DNA of 64,000 nucleotides from Streptomyces decoyicus (GTDB taxonomy: Bacteria > Actinomycetota > Actinomycetes > Streptomycetales > Streptomycetaceae), in assembly GCF_019880305.1 (NCBI RefSeq), contig NZ_CP082301.1, positions 6,510,001 to 6,574,000 on the forward strand. Direction: 5' to 3'. Of the stretch, positions 17,463 through 26,615 are shown one piece after another (the first letter of the stretch is position 1; each line of letters starts with the position of its first letter). The notes beneath the pieces are model-generated. The model worked only from the letters and a program-made list of their open reading frames with translations. It did no database searches and was not told where the DNA came from. The position numbers and the translations under genes were made by a program.

Positions 17463-17501
17463 GCCGATGTCCTCCGCCCCTTGGGGCCGGAGGACGTCGG
17501 C
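17463..17501. terminator. Bidirectional terminator between darcynin gene and pth2
   Basis: An 18-19-bp inverted repeat: GCCGATGTCCTCCGCCCC pairs with GGGGCCGGAGGACGTCGGC across a TT centre with one bulged base and one G-T pair. It lies 20 bp after the darcynin stop and 44 bp before the convergent Pth2 stop. Confidence 0.75.
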
Positions 17502-17544
17502 GCAGGGCGCGCTCGGCGCAGGAGCAGGGCGCCCAGGGGCGTCG

Positions 17545-18288
17545 TCAGCGCGCGAGAGACCTGACGCGGTCCGCCCCTTCGGCCACCACAGTCATCCCGG
17601 GCGCGATCTCCGTGAACCCGGCATCGCGCACCACGGGCAGACCGCTGCGGGTCAGCTCCTCCCACTGCGCGCGCCCGGCAGCCCGTACGGACAGCGGGAA
17701 CCCGGCCGTGCGCCAGGCCGCCCGCTCCTCCTCGGACATCTCCCACCACGCCAGCTGCGCACCGTGCCCGACCTGCGCCATCTCCTTGCCGGCCGACATC
17801 TCCAGCCCGGGATTGAGCCACAGGACCGGTGCGTCCGCGGCGGGCGCACCGGGGGGCTCGGGATCGTCCAGCTCCGTGCCCGAGACCTGTAGCCGCGCCA
17901 GGTCCTTCGGCCAGCCGTCCAGCGGCACCGGCGGGAAGACCCGCACCTCGGCGCGGCGGCCGGTGACCGTGATCCCCGGCAGCGCCTCGGCCCGCCGCCA
18001 CTCCGCGCCGCGCGCCCGCCGCACCACCTTCCGGATCCGCGCGTCCTGCCAGTCCCGCACCGCCGCGGCCCACTCGCCGCCCCCGGCCGACCGCTCGTCC
18101 GACAGCAGCACCAGCACCGCCCGCGCCGCCGTCTCCAGCGCGTCCGTACGCGCCGGGGGCTCGGCGCGCTCGATCCGCGCGACGAGCGGCAGCACGAACT
18201 GCGGCGCCGCGTCCCGGTCGGTTTCCTCGTGGCGCAAGGGGCTGCCGGAGTGGTTGCCGGGCTGTCCGGCGGTCTCGGTACTGGTCAC
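17545..18288 (-). CDS. Peptidyl-tRNA hydrolase, PTH2 family
   Basis: A 247-residue protein; GTG 18288 is taken as the start because the sequence upstream is a repeat (18346-18405). The C-terminal ~120 residues carry PTH2-type elements: LNPGLEMSAGKEMAQVGHGA with the conserved Lys and His, then LSVRAAGRAQWEEL and VVRDAGFTEIAPGMTVVAEG. PTH2 enzymes free tRNA from stalled peptidyl-tRNA and are rare in bacteria except actinobacteria, where they add to the main Pth1. The N-terminal ~110 residues (ARIERAEPPARTDALETAAR and an Arg-rich region) form an additional helical domain seen in actinobacterial relatives. Confidence 0.85.
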   Translation of the reverse strand: MTSTETAGQPGNHSGSPLRHEETDRDAAPQFVLPLVARIERAEPPARTDALETAARAVLVLLSDERSAGGGEWAAAVRDWQDARIRKVVRRARGAEWRRAEALPGITVTGRRAEVRVFPPVPLDGWPKDLARLQVSGTELDDPEPPGAPAADAPVLWLNPGLEMSAGKEMAQVGHGAQLAWWEMSEEERAAWRTAGFPLSVRAAGRAQWEELTRSGLPVVRDAGFTEIAPGMTVVAEGADRVRSLAR

Positions 18289-18345
18289 CCGCCCAGTCTG
18301 CCAGCCCCCACCGACAGCGGCCCCGGCACGGCTCCTGCCCTCCCG

Positions 18346-18405
18346 CCTCCCGCCGACTCGCCTCCCGCCGACTCGCCTCCCGCCGACTCGCCTCCCGCCG
18401 ACCCG
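18346..18405. repeat. Four tandem 15-bp repeats upstream of pth2
   Basis: Four head-to-tail copies of CCTCCCGCCGACTCG, the last with one change, followed by a partial fifth. The array is in the gap between divergent pth2 and the ABC gene. Read on the minus strand it gives GGRRV repeats ahead of the Pth2 start, which argues against using the longer frame as coding. Confidence 0.85.
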
Positions 18406-18572
18406 CCTCCCGGTGGCTCCTGGGGGGAAAGGCGGGCCAACGCCGCCTGCCCGGCCCGGGGTTGCCCCACGTAAAGACGGGGCGGATCGCGCCACCTGGG
18501 GGGGCGCCGGGCCGCCGGTCCGGCTACCGTCGGTGCCGGCGGAGCGGACCGCGCCGCCGGGAGGCAGCGGAG

Positions 18573-19511
18573 GTGCCGGAACGCATGAGGCTGGACGGGG
18601 TGGGGCGCCGCTACGGAGTGCGTGGCCCCTGGGTGCTGCGGGAGGTGCAGCTCGACGTGCCCGAAGGCGTGCTGCTGCGGGTCGAAGGGACCAACGGCAG
18701 TGGGAAGTCCACGTTGCTGAGGCTGTTGGCAGGGATCGACCGGCCCAGTACCGGACGTATCACCGGCCGCCCGCGCAGCGCCTATGTGCCCGAACGGTTC
18801 CCGGCCGCGCTGCCCTTCACCGCCGTCGGCTACCTCACCCACCTCGGCCGCATCCACGGCCTGCGCGGCCCCGAAGCGGCCCGTCGCGCCACCGAGTGGC
18901 TCGAACGCTTCGGGGCGGCCGGCCACGCGCGCACCCGGATGGCCGAGCTGTCCAAGGGGACGAGCCAGAAGGTCGCGGTCGCCCAGGCGTTGCTCGCCGA
19001 GCCCGGACTCCTGGTCCTGGACGAGGCCTGGACCGGTCTGGACCGCAGCGCACGTGACGTGCTCGACCGCGTGGTCGCCGAGCGGGTCGCGGACGGCGGC
19101 ACCGTCGTGTTCGTCGACCACGACCCGCAGCGGCTGGCGGGCGCGGCCGACGCCCGCTACCGGGTCACGGACGGGCGGGTGGCGGCTTATGAGGAGTGCG
19201 GGAGGGCGGCGGATGCGCAGACCGCGGCCGGGCCCCGCGTGCTCATCGAGGCCGAGGGCGCACCGGGAAGCCTGCCGGCCGCCGGAGCGCCGCAGCTGCC
19301 CGGCGGACCGGAGATCGCGCCCGGACCGGACGGGACGACCCGGCTGACGGTTCCGGCCCCGCACTCCGACGCCCTGCTGCGCGCCCTGCTCACCGCCCGT
19401 CCGCCCTGGCACATCCGCGCGGTCACCGCCGCCCCACGGCCGTACGACGCCCCCGGCACCGCCCCTGTCACCGACGATGCCCCCGCACCCCACGAGGCCC
19501 CACTCCCGTGA
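18573..19511 (+). CDS. ABC transporter ATP-binding protein
   Basis: About 312 residues. Walker A is EGTNGSGKSTLLRL, the signature is a variant LSKGTSQKVAVAQAL, Walker B is LLVLDEAW and the H-loop is VFVDHD. These make it a working ABC ATPase of the exporter class. After about residue 215 the sequence is Pro/Ala/Gly-rich with no recognisable domain. The GTG at 18573 has GGGAGG at normal distance; an ATG at 18585 is the alternative. It overlaps the following membrane gene by a GTGA, so the two should form one transporter. Confidence 0.86.
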   Translation: MPERMRLDGVGRRYGVRGPWVLREVQLDVPEGVLLRVEGTNGSGKSTLLRLLAGIDRPSTGRITGRPRSAYVPERFPAALPFTAVGYLTHLGRIHGLRGPEAARRATEWLERFGAAGHARTRMAELSKGTSQKVAVAQALLAEPGLLVLDEAWTGLDRSARDVLDRVVAERVADGGTVVFVDHDPQRLAGAADARYRVTDGRVAAYEECGRAADAQTAAGPRVLIEAEGAPGSLPAAGAPQLPGGPEIAPGPDGTTRLTVPAPHSDALLRALLTARPPWHIRAVTAAPRPYDAPGTAPVTDDAPAPHEAPLP

Positions 19512-20176
19512 TTGCTCTCCTCCGCTATCAGACGGCACTGCTCATCGGCTCGTACCGCTGGCTGCCGCCGGTCATCCTCTACGCCGTCTGGCTGACCATC
19601 GGCATCCGGAGCGGCGACCCGATGCTCGGCACGTTCGGCTACGCCGCCGGCGGACTGCTGCCGACCGCCGTATGGCTGACCCGGACCTGTGTCACCAACG
19701 AGCCGCCGGGCGCCCGCAATTGCGCAGCGGCCGCCGCCGGGCCCGGCCGGGTGCACCTCGCCTGCGTGCTGACTGCGGTCGGCACCGGGCTGCTGCTCGC
19801 ACTCATCGGTACGGCAGTGGTCCTGTCGCTGGCGGACCCGCACTCCAACAACCACGACGTGGCCGTTCCGGTCCTGCCCGCGGCCTTCGCCGGGCTGCTC
19901 GCCGCGGTGGTGTGTCTGCTGATGGGCACCGCCATCGGCGCGCTGAGCAACCGGCCGGTACTGCGCAGCACCGGCTGGAGCATCCTGACGGGCCTGATCG
20001 CCGCCCTGCTGCTGTCGGTGCTGGGCGCCTCGCCCGCCAACGCCGCGGTATGGGGACTGGTCACCGGCTCCGTCCACGGGACGGTCAGCACCCCCTGGCT
20101 GCCACTCGCCGCCACCGCCCTGATCGCGGCCGCCGCCACCGCCGCCGCCTGCGCCCTGAGTTCCCGACGGAGCTGA
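19508..20176 (+). CDS. Integral membrane protein, probable ABC transporter permease
   Basis: A 222-residue protein with six hydrophobic segments (for example VILYAVWLTIGI, VLTAVGTGLLLALIGTAVVL, LPAAFAGLLAAVVCLLMGTAI, ILTGLIAALLLSVLGA, LPLAATALIAAAATAAACAL). No known permease motif is visible. The assignment rests on its GTGA overlap with the upstream ATPase and its membrane topology. Substrate unknown. The end of the gene faces the convergent PhoX gene with a G-rich hairpin region between. Confidence 0.72.
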   Translation: MIALLRYQTALLIGSYRWLPPVILYAVWLTIGIRSGDPMLGTFGYAAGGLLPTAVWLTRTCVTNEPPGARNCAAAAAGPGRVHLACVLTAVGTGLLLALIGTAVVLSLADPHSNNHDVAVPVLPAAFAGLLAAVVCLLMGTAIGALSNRPVLRSTGWSILTGLIAALLLSVLGASPANAAVWGLVTGSVHGTVSTPWLPLAATALIAAAATAAACALSSRRS

Positions 20177-20322
20177 GGGGTTGGGAGGGCGGATGGGGCT
20201 GAGGTGCCGGGTGAGCGGGCGGCGCCCAGGGTTCGGGTGAGCGGACGGCGCCGAGGCGTCGGGTGAGCGGCCTGGGCCGGTCGCCGGAGCTGACAGGCGA
20301 GGCCGAGACCCCCTCCGGATTT

Positions 20323-20391
20323 CTCCCCCGCCCCCTCCCCCTCTCCCCCTTTGGGGGAGGGGGCGGGGGTGGGTTCGGGGGTGGGGGGGGG
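20323..20391. terminator. Long C-run/G-run hairpin, bidirectional terminator
   Basis: A C-rich stretch (20323-20350) pairs with an almost pure G stretch (20353-20391) through a TTT loop. It lies between convergent genes (stops at 20176 and 20451). The G side has many runs of four to nine G and could also fold as a G-quadruplex. The upstream part of the gap has three imperfect copies of CGGGTGAGCGGACGGCGCC (20208-20275). No gene is visible in this 274-bp gap. Confidence 0.6.
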
Positions 20392-20450
20392 AAGAGCGGG
20401 CGTACGCCGGTCCGCCTGCCCCGGCCGACCGGCGGCCCGCCGCTGCTGCG

Positions 20451-21836
20451 TCAGTGGTGCCAGGGGCCGGTCACCGCGAACGTCGTTCCCGGTGTGTAGC
20501 AGTTGACGTACATCGTCCGGTGGTCGGGCGAGAACGTCACGCCCGCGAACTCGCCCCACTCCGGCTTCTCCGGGGTGCCGATGTTCTGCCGGCCGCGCGC
20601 CATCGCATAGACCGCACCGCGCCGGGTGAGGCCGAAGACGTGCTGGGCGCCCTCACCGTCCTCGCACACCATCAGGCCTCCGCTGGGCGCGAGGCTGATG
20701 TTGTCGGGGGATTCGCCGGGCAGTTGGAGGTCGGCGTCCGGGCCGAAGACGACGACCTGGGTCAGTTGCCGCTTCTTCGGGTCGTACTTCCACACCTGTC
20801 CGTAGTGGTCGGCCGCCGAGCCGTCTTCGCGGTGCGCAAAGCTGGAGACGAAGTAGACGCAGGAGCCGCCCCAGTAGCAGCCCTCCAGCTTCTGGGCGTG
20901 GGTGATGCCGCCGGGGCCGAAGTCCTGGAAGCGGATCGGGGTCTCACGGGCGAGCGGATCGGGCACATCCACCCAGGTGACGTGGTCGAAGGTGGTGCCG
21001 GGCCGTTGGATGGTGGACAGGTCGGGCACACCGGGGACGCGCAGCGCCTGGAGCCGGCCGCCGGCCCGGAGCGAACCGCGGCCGCCCCTCGGCTTGTTGG
21101 GCAGGAAGCGGTAGAACAGGCCGAAGGGCTTGTCGAAGGCGTCCTCGGTCTCGTAGACGGTGCCGGTGCCGGGGTCCACGGCGATCGCCTCGTGCTGGAA
21201 GCGGCCCATCGCGGTCAGCGGGACCGCGCCGGTGCGCCGCGGGTCGTAGGGGTCGACCTCGAAGATGAACCCGTGGTCCTTGGTGTAGTTCTCCTCACCG
21301 GCCCGGTGCTCGGTCTCCTCGCAGGTCAGCCAGGTGTTCCAGGGGGTGGGGCCGCCCGCGCAGTTGGTGGAGGTGCCGGCGATGGCGACCCGCTCGGAGC
21401 GCACCGTGTTGTCCGGGCCGAGCTCCAGGGCCGTGCAGCCGCCCTCACCACCGGGGTCGTACGTCAGGTCGCGGACCCTGGGGACGGCTTGGCGGGAGCC
21501 CGTACGGTTCTCGTGGTTGCGGACGAGGCGGGTGCCGCCGTGGTGGCCGGAGGAACCGGGAGAACCCGGAAAAGCAGCCATGCCGTCGCAGTTGCTGGGC
21601 ACCTTGCCCTCCCCCGAGCGCAGCGGGTCGCCTTCCCGGGAGAGGACCCGGTAGCGGAAGCCCCGGGGGAGGTCGAGCAGGCCGTCGGGGTCGGGGACCA
21701 GCGGGCCGTAGCCGCGCTGCCCCATGCTCTGGGCGGTCGCGGTCCCCGTGAAGAGCTCCGTGAGGCTTCCGGAGAAGGCGATTCCCGCCCCGAGCGCACC
21801 GGTTCTTGCCAGGATCTGACGTCGTGTCGCGGACAT
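20451..21836 (-). CDS. Tat-exported PhoX-like phosphatase (DUF839 family)
   Basis: A 461-residue protein. Start ATG 21836 has GGGAG six bases upstream and opens a twin-arginine signal (MSATRRQILARTGALGAGIA). The mature part has the PhoX/DUF839 beta-propeller look: TRLVRNHENR, the CAGGPTPWNTWLTCEET segment with the conserved Cys and Glu, and HEAIAVDPGTGTVYETEDA. PhoX enzymes are extracellular calcium/iron-dependent alkaline phosphatases. The catalytic set cannot be fully assigned by eye, so general DUF839 hydrolase is the safe call. Convergent with the ABC pair. Confidence 0.87.
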   Translation of the reverse strand: MSATRRQILARTGALGAGIAFSGSLTELFTGTATAQSMGQRGYGPLVPDPDGLLDLPRGFRYRVLSREGDPLRSGEGKVPSNCDGMAAFPGSPGSSGHHGGTRLVRNHENRTGSRQAVPRVRDLTYDPGGEGGCTALELGPDNTVRSERVAIAGTSTNCAGGPTPWNTWLTCEETEHRAGEENYTKDHGFIFEVDPYDPRRTGAVPLTAMGRFQHEAIAVDPGTGTVYETEDAFDKPFGLFYRFLPNKPRGGRGSLRAGGRLQALRVPGVPDLSTIQRPGTTFDHVTWVDVPDPLARETPIRFQDFGPGGITHAQKLEGCYWGGSCVYFVSSFAHREDGSAADHYGQVWKYDPKKRQLTQVVVFGPDADLQLPGESPDNISLAPSGGLMVCEDGEGAQHVFGLTRRGAVYAMARGRQNIGTPEKPEWGEFAGVTFSPDHRTMYVNCYTPGTTFAVTGPWHH

Positions 21837-21944
21837 GGGCAACTCCCTGTTGGCGGACAGGTGAAGTGACCCGCTCGTGTGTACCATGCGGCCGGGCCGC
21901 CGGGAACCAGGCTGCGCCCCCGGTGTTTCCGCCAGGCGCCCCGT

Positions 21945-23066
21945 CTACCGGGAGTTGCCGGCCACCAGGGGGCCCGCGTCGCGTGCCAGCGCCGTCAGCC
22001 GGGAGATCGCCCGGAAGTACTTCTTGCGGTAGCCGCCGCGCAGCATCTCCTCGCTGAACAGCTCGTCGAAGGCCTTGCCGGAGGTCAGCACCGGCACCTC
22101 ACGGTCGTAGAGCCGGTCCGCGAGGACGACCAGGCGCAGCGCCGTGGACTGGTCGGGCACCGCCTGGACGTCGGTGAGGCAGACCGCCTCGATGCCGTCG
22201 CACATCGCGCCGTAGCGGCTGGGGTGCACCTTGGACAGATGCTCCAGCAGGGAGGGGAAGTCGTCGAGCGAGGCGCCGGGCGTGCGGTACGCCGTGCGGG
22301 TGACGGTCTCGTCGTCGTACGGGGCGGGCGCCTCGGGCAGACCGCGGTGGCGGTAGTCCTCACCGTCGATCCGCAGCGGGCGGAACTGGGCGCTCAGGCC
22401 CTGGATCTCCCGCAGGAAGTCGGCGGCGGCGAAGCGGCCCTCGCCGAGCTTGCCGGGCAGCGTGTTGGAGGTGGCGGCCAGCGCCACACCGGCATCCACC
22501 AGCTTGCCGAGCAGGGTGGAGACCAGGACGGTGTCACCGGGGTCGTCCAATTCGAACTCGTCGATGCACAGCAGCTTGTGCTCGCCGAGGGTGCGTACGG
22601 TCTGCTGGAAGCCGAGCGCGCCGACGAGGTTCGTCAGCTCGACGAAGGTGCCGAAGGCCTTCTGCTCGGCCGGGGCGGGGGTGGCGTGCCACAGGGAGGC
22701 GAGCAGATGGGTCTTGCCGACGCCGTAGCCGCCGTCCAGATAGACGCCGCGCGGGCCCTTCGGGGCGGCCGGCTTCTTGGCGAACCAGCGCCGCTTCCCC
22801 GAGCCGGCCCGCCCGGCGTCGATGCTCTCCGCGAAGTCGCTCAGGACCTGGACGGCCTCGGACTGGCTGGGCTGCTTCGGGTCCGGGATGTAGGTGTCGA
22901 AGCGGGCGCCCTGGAAGCGCGGCGGCGGCACCATCTCGGCCACCAGGCGGTCGGCCGGGACGTGCGGGGCGCGGGCGGTGAGCGCGGCGGGCGCCGCATC
23001 GTCCCCGTCGGCCGGCGGTCCGGCTATCGGGTCGGGCTGCGGGGAAGAGGACTGGGAAGGCGACAC
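21945..23066 (-). CDS. zapE: ZapE/AFG1-like ATPase
   Basis: A 373-residue P-loop protein of the AFG1/ZapE group. Walker A is LDGGYGVGKTHLLASL and Walker B is LLCIDEFELDDPGD; further motifs are AATSNTLPGKLGEGRF and SRYGAMCDGIEAVCL. In E. coli ZapE associates with FtsZ during division; in actinobacteria the role is unproved. The GTG at 23066 is used; the first ~30 residues are Ser/Pro/Ala-rich. Divergent from the RibD-like gene, with 67 bp between. Confidence 0.86.
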   Translation of the reverse strand: MSPSQSSSPQPDPIAGPPADGDDAAPAALTARAPHVPADRLVAEMVPPPRFQGARFDTYIPDPKQPSQSEAVQVLSDFAESIDAGRAGSGKRRWFAKKPAAPKGPRGVYLDGGYGVGKTHLLASLWHATPAPAEQKAFGTFVELTNLVGALGFQQTVRTLGEHKLLCIDEFELDDPGDTVLVSTLLGKLVDAGVALAATSNTLPGKLGEGRFAAADFLREIQGLSAQFRPLRIDGEDYRHRGLPEAPAPYDDETVTRTAYRTPGASLDDFPSLLEHLSKVHPSRYGAMCDGIEAVCLTDVQAVPDQSTALRLVVLADRLYDREVPVLTSGKAFDELFSEEMLRGGYRKKYFRAISRLTALARDAGPLVAGNSR

Positions 23067-23133
23067 AGCCGTCCAGCCTATCTCGTGCGCGGTGGCCGCC
23101 GGTCCCGTGAGCGAGGCATGTCACACTGCCGCC

Positions 23134-23958
23134 ATGCGACGCCTGTTCCCTCTCCCCGCCCCCTCCGTACCGGCCCCTGACGTCGAGAACACCGTGGTGG
23201 GGGCGATCGACCCCACGGACCGCGAGTGGACGCTGGACGAGCTGGCCGACGCCTATGCGTACCCGGCGGCGGACGATCCGGTGCGCTCGGGGCGCACCGG
23301 CTGGCTGCGCGCGAACATGGTGTCCTCCGTGGACGGCGCGGCCCACCACGAGGGCCGCTCGCAGCCGCTCTCCAGCGATGCCGACATGCGGATCTTCGGG
23401 GTGCTGCGCGGGCTCGCGGACGCGGTGGTGGTCGGCGCGGAGACCGTACGGCAGGAGGGCTACCGGCCGGCCCGGGCGCGGGAGGCGTTCGCCGCCCGCC
23501 GGGCCGCCGCAGGACAGGGCCCGGCCCCTGCCATCGCCGTGGTGACCGCCGGCCTCGGGCTGGACTTCACCCTGCCGCTGTTCACCGAGCCGCTGGTCCC
23601 CACCCTGGTGCTGACCGGCGCGGGCGCGCCGGCCGGCCGGGTGGCGAAGGCCCGTGCCGCGGGCGTGGAGGTGCTGTTCGCCGGAGAGGGGCAGGGCGTC
23701 GATCCGGCCCGGGTGGCCGGGGTGCTGGCCGGACGGGGACACACCCGGCTGCTGACGGAGGGCGGGCCGATGCTGCTGGGGCAGATCGCGGCGGCCGGTG
23801 CGCTGGACGAGCTGTGTCTGTCGCTGGCGCCGGTGGTCGCGGTGGGCGACGCGGCGAGGATCATGAACGGTCCCGCGTTGCCGGTACCGGAGCGGTTCGC
23901 CCTGGCATCCGTATTGGAGGAGGCCGGGTTCCTGTTCACCCGCTACCGTCGGTCCTGA
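23134..23958 (+). CDS. Pyrimidine reductase family protein (RibD C-terminal domain)
   Basis: A 274-residue stand-alone RibD C-terminal reductase-like protein. Visible family segments are the substrate loop GWLRANMVSSVDGAA, ADAVVVGAETVRQEGY for NADPH, and LLTEGGPMLLGQI. RibD reductases act in riboflavin synthesis, but stand-alone homologues are common in Streptomyces and need not make riboflavin; no other rib gene is near. The ATG at 23134 gives a normal N-terminus. Confidence 0.86.
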   Translation: MRRLFPLPAPSVPAPDVENTVVGAIDPTDREWTLDELADAYAYPAADDPVRSGRTGWLRANMVSSVDGAAHHEGRSQPLSSDADMRIFGVLRGLADAVVVGAETVRQEGYRPARAREAFAARRAAAGQGPAPAIAVVTAGLGLDFTLPLFTEPLVPTLVLTGAGAPAGRVAKARAAGVEVLFAGEGQGVDPARVAGVLAGRGHTRLLTEGGPMLLGQIAAAGALDELCLSLAPVVAVGDAARIMNGPALPVPERFALASVLEEAGFLFTRYRRS

Positions 23959-24098
23959 CAATCGGCGGAATTATCTGTTCCGCTTAGCTTCCGTTGGGCA
24001 CACTAAAAGCCAACAGGTCCCGCACGGCGACGGGGCAGGATGGTGTCTGTCGGGCTCCGTGCCATGCGGCGCCCCGGAAGAGAAGAAGGGCGTCCGTC

Positions 24099-24596
24099 GT
24101 GTTCACGAGCGTATTGATGATCGAGAAGCCACTGGCGCCGGCCGATGTGGAGTTTGTGACCACGCTGCATGGCGATGACCGGATCTCGTTCGTCGTGCTC
24201 ATGCAGCCTCGCGGTAAGCAGGATGTTCTGCTACGGGCCATCGACGATGTCGCCCTCGGTGAGTTCGACGACGCCGTACGGGAGGGCGAGGAACCGGGCG
24301 GCGCCCGTGCCGAGGCCCCCGCCGAGCTCGCCCTGGCCCACACCCTCCAGGCGCTGCGCGACACCGGTGCGGAGGCCGTCGGGCAGGTCGTCGAGGACCA
24401 TCCGCTGGACCTGCTGCGGTCCGTGGTCGACCAGACCGGCGCGGACGAGGTGATCGTGCTGACCACCCCGCACTTCGTGGAGGAGTTCTTCCACCGCGAC
24501 TGGGCCTCCCGCGCCCGCCACAAGGTCGGCGTCCCGGTCCTCAAGCTCTTCTCGCACGCGGCGGACGACCAGCCCCAGGGGACCGGCGGGGGCTGA
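24099..24596 (+). CDS. Conserved hypothetical alpha/beta protein
   Basis: A 165-residue protein starting at GTG 24099 behind a GAAGAAGG. It begins with a beta-strand (SVLMIEKPLAPADVEFVTTL) and has FVVLMQPRGKQDVLLRAIDDVALGEF and, near the end, ADEVIVLTTPHFVEEFFHRDWASRA. The pattern of strand, helix and a late hydrophobic strand resembles universal-stress-like alpha/beta folds but lacks their ATP-binding glycines. Streptomyces relatives are sometimes mislabelled as indole-glycerol-phosphate synthase. I do not assign a function. Located 140 bp after the RibD-like gene. Confidence 0.75.
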   Translation: MFTSVLMIEKPLAPADVEFVTTLHGDDRISFVVLMQPRGKQDVLLRAIDDVALGEFDDAVREGEEPGGARAEAPAELALAHTLQALRDTGAEAVGQVVEDHPLDLLRSVVDQTGADEVIVLTTPHFVEEFFHRDWASRARHKVGVPVLKLFSHAADDQPQGTGGG

Positions 24597-24628
24597 CCGG
24601 ACCCCCGTCGCCGGGCCGTCCGTCCCGG

Positions 24629-25315
24629 TTACGGGCGGGTGCCGGGCCCGGGGCGGAGCCGGCCGTCCCGCACCTCGGCGACCGTGTCCGCCGCCTCCAG
24701 ATGCGCGGGGTCGTGGGTGACCAGCACCGTCGCGGTGGCGCGCTCGCGGGTGAGGGTGCGCAGCAGGGCGAGCACCGCGGCGCCCCGCTCGTGGTCCAGT
24801 GCGCTGGTCGGCTCGTCCACCAGCAGCACCGCGGGCTCGTTCATCAGCGCCCGCGCGATATTGACCCGCTGCCGCTGGCCGCCCGACAGCTGATGAGGCC
24901 GCCGGCCGGCCTGACCCTCCAGGCCGACCGCGGCCAGCAGTTCCCGTGACCGGACCCGCGCCGTGCGCGGCGAGCGGCCGTCCAGATGGGCCATCACCTG
25001 GAGCTGTTCGGCGGCGGTCAGCGACGGCAGCAGATTCGGCTGCTGGAAGACCGTGCCGATGGTGGCGCGGCGCAGCGTCGTCAGCTCGGCCCGGCCGAGT
25101 CCCGTGGTGTCGGTGCCGTCGATCACCACCCGGCCGCGGTCCGGCCCGATCAGCGTGGCGGCGACCGCGAGCAGGCTGGACTTGCCGGAACCCGACGGGC
25201 CGATCACCGCGGTCAGACAGCCGGCCGGCACGCTCAGCGAGACCTCGTCGAGTGCGGTCAGCCGGGCGTCGCCGTCGGGGTAGGTGAGGGTGACATCGGT
25301 CAGTTCGAGGCTCAT
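24629..25315 (-). CDS. ABC transporter ATP-binding protein (MacB/LolD type)
   Basis: A 228-residue ABC ATPase: Walker A (IGPSGSGKSSLLAVAATL), Q-loop (VFQQPNLLPSLTA), signature (HQLSGGQRQRVNIARAL), Walker B (VLLVDEPTSALD) and H-loop (VLVTHDPAHL) are all intact. This is the type that pairs with FtsX-like permeases in MacB/LolCDE-style exporters. The ATG (25315) overlaps the TGA of the upstream permease by 4 bp. The divergent two-component system upstream of the permease may control the pair. Confidence 0.93.
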   Translation of the reverse strand: MSLELTDVTLTYPDGDARLTALDEVSLSVPAGCLTAVIGPSGSGKSSLLAVAATLIGPDRGRVVIDGTDTTGLGRAELTTLRRATIGTVFQQPNLLPSLTAAEQLQVMAHLDGRSPRTARVRSRELLAAVGLEGQAGRRPHQLSGGQRQRVNIARALMNEPAVLLVDEPTSALDHERGAAVLALLRTLTRERATATVLVTHDPAHLEAADTVAEVRDGRLRPGPGTRP

Positions 25316-26430
25316 CGGGCACTTCCCAGGGCGGTCAGCGGGTCGACGGACGTGATGCGGCGAATGGCGAGCGCGGCACCGGCGGCACCCAGCGCGATCA
25401 TGATCAGGGCGGGGGCCAGCACGGTGGACGGGGCGAGCACGAAGGGCACCGTGCCGCCGATCCCGGCTCCCACCGCGGCCGCCGCGGCGGTGCCCAGGCC
25501 GGTCCCGATCACCAGCAGGACGACGGCCTGGCCGAGCGCGTCGCGCAGCAGAGAGCCGGTCGAGGCACCCAGTGCCTTGAGGACGGCGACATCGCCGCCG
25601 CGCTGGATCGTCCACACCGTGAAGAACGCCCCGATGACCAGCGCGGAGATGACGAACAGAAAGCCGCGCATCAGCTGGAGTGAACCGTTCTCGGCGGCGA
25701 ACGAGCCGATGGCCTGCAACGCGTCGTCGGTGCCGACGGTCCTCGTGCCGAGCGCCTTGTCGGCGGCCGCCAGACCGGCCGTCCCGGAGGTGGAGAGGGC
25801 GAGCACGGTCGCGCCCATGGAGTTGCCGGACACGCCGTCCTTCCCTGAGGCGGCGCTCCCGCCGGCCGGCCCGGAGCCGCCCGCCAACGCCCGCCAGTCC
25901 TCCAGCGACGTCCAGACCACCGGCGTATGGCTGTACATCGCCGCGCCCGACACCGCCGCGACCCGCAGCGTCCGCCCGCCCAGCGTCAGCGCGCCCCCGG
26001 CCCGCACCCCGAGCGAGGCCGCGGCCTTCTCGGACAGCACCACCGCACCGTCACCGACGCGCCCCGGCGCCGCCGCCGACCCCGGCCGCGCCCCGAACGC
26101 CGACACCGCGGCGGTCCGGCCGCCCGCCTCGGCCTTCGTCGTCACGATCCCCAGCGGATCGGCATGCCGCACGCCCGGCACCCGCGCCCAGGCCCGTACC
26201 GTCCGCTCCGAAAGCCGTGAATCGGTGAAGGCGACGCCCCTGCCGTCCGCGGGCGCCGAGAACACCAGGTGGTCGGCGGGCAGCGCGGTGATGGCCGAGG
26301 TGTTCTCCCGGCCCAGGCCCGCAGTCAGGCCCGACAGCAGACCCACCAGCGCTGTGATCAGCACGATGACGGTGCCCATCAGGGCGAACCGCCCCTTGGC
26401 GAATCTCAGGTCCCTCCAGGCGACGAACAC
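25312..26430 (-). CDS. FtsX-like ABC transporter permease
   Basis: A 372-residue permease with GTG 26430 chosen (GGAGG nine bases upstream). An N-terminal helix (FALMGTVIVLITALVGLLSG) is followed by a large extracytoplasmic domain (~residues 50-250) and three C-terminal helices (LFVISALVIGAFFTVWTI, VVLLVIGTGLGTAAAAAVGA, ALIMIALGAAGAALAIRR). The cytoplasmic loop RGGDVAVLKALGASTGSLL is the hallmark of the FtsX/MacB class. It works with the ATPase it overlaps. Substrate unknown; the large external domain suggests lipids, peptides or drugs. Confidence 0.9.
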   Translation of the reverse strand: MFVAWRDLRFAKGRFALMGTVIVLITALVGLLSGLTAGLGRENTSAITALPADHLVFSAPADGRGVAFTDSRLSERTVRAWARVPGVRHADPLGIVTTKAEAGGRTAAVSAFGARPGSAAAPGRVGDGAVVLSEKAAASLGVRAGGALTLGGRTLRVAAVSGAAMYSHTPVVWTSLEDWRALAGGSGPAGGSAASGKDGVSGNSMGATVLALSTSGTAGLAAADKALGTRTVGTDDALQAIGSFAAENGSLQLMRGFLFVISALVIGAFFTVWTIQRGGDVAVLKALGASTGSLLRDALGQAVVLLVIGTGLGTAAAAAVGAGIGGTVPFVLAPSTVLAPALIMIALGAAGAALAIRRITSVDPLTALGSAR

Positions 26431-26615
26431 AGATGGAGCCCTCCTCGGAGCGGGTGTGCCGGGCCCGGCTGCCCGGCGGCGGCCCCCACCGTCTCCTCCC
26501 GGGCGGGCCCGGGACATCGCGCCGAGGAGCGGTCCGCCGGCATCGAACGGTGCGCCCCGGAGTCAACCCTTTGGTTGATGCCGCAGGTGGGGACGGCACT
26601 TAGCCTGAGGGAGCC

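Noticed and set aside
18289..18495. Longer Pth2 frame with GGRRV repeats at its N-terminus
   Set aside because: The extension is entirely a 15-bp DNA repeat and has no ribosome site. The GTG at 18288 starts at the beginning of the conserved-looking part.
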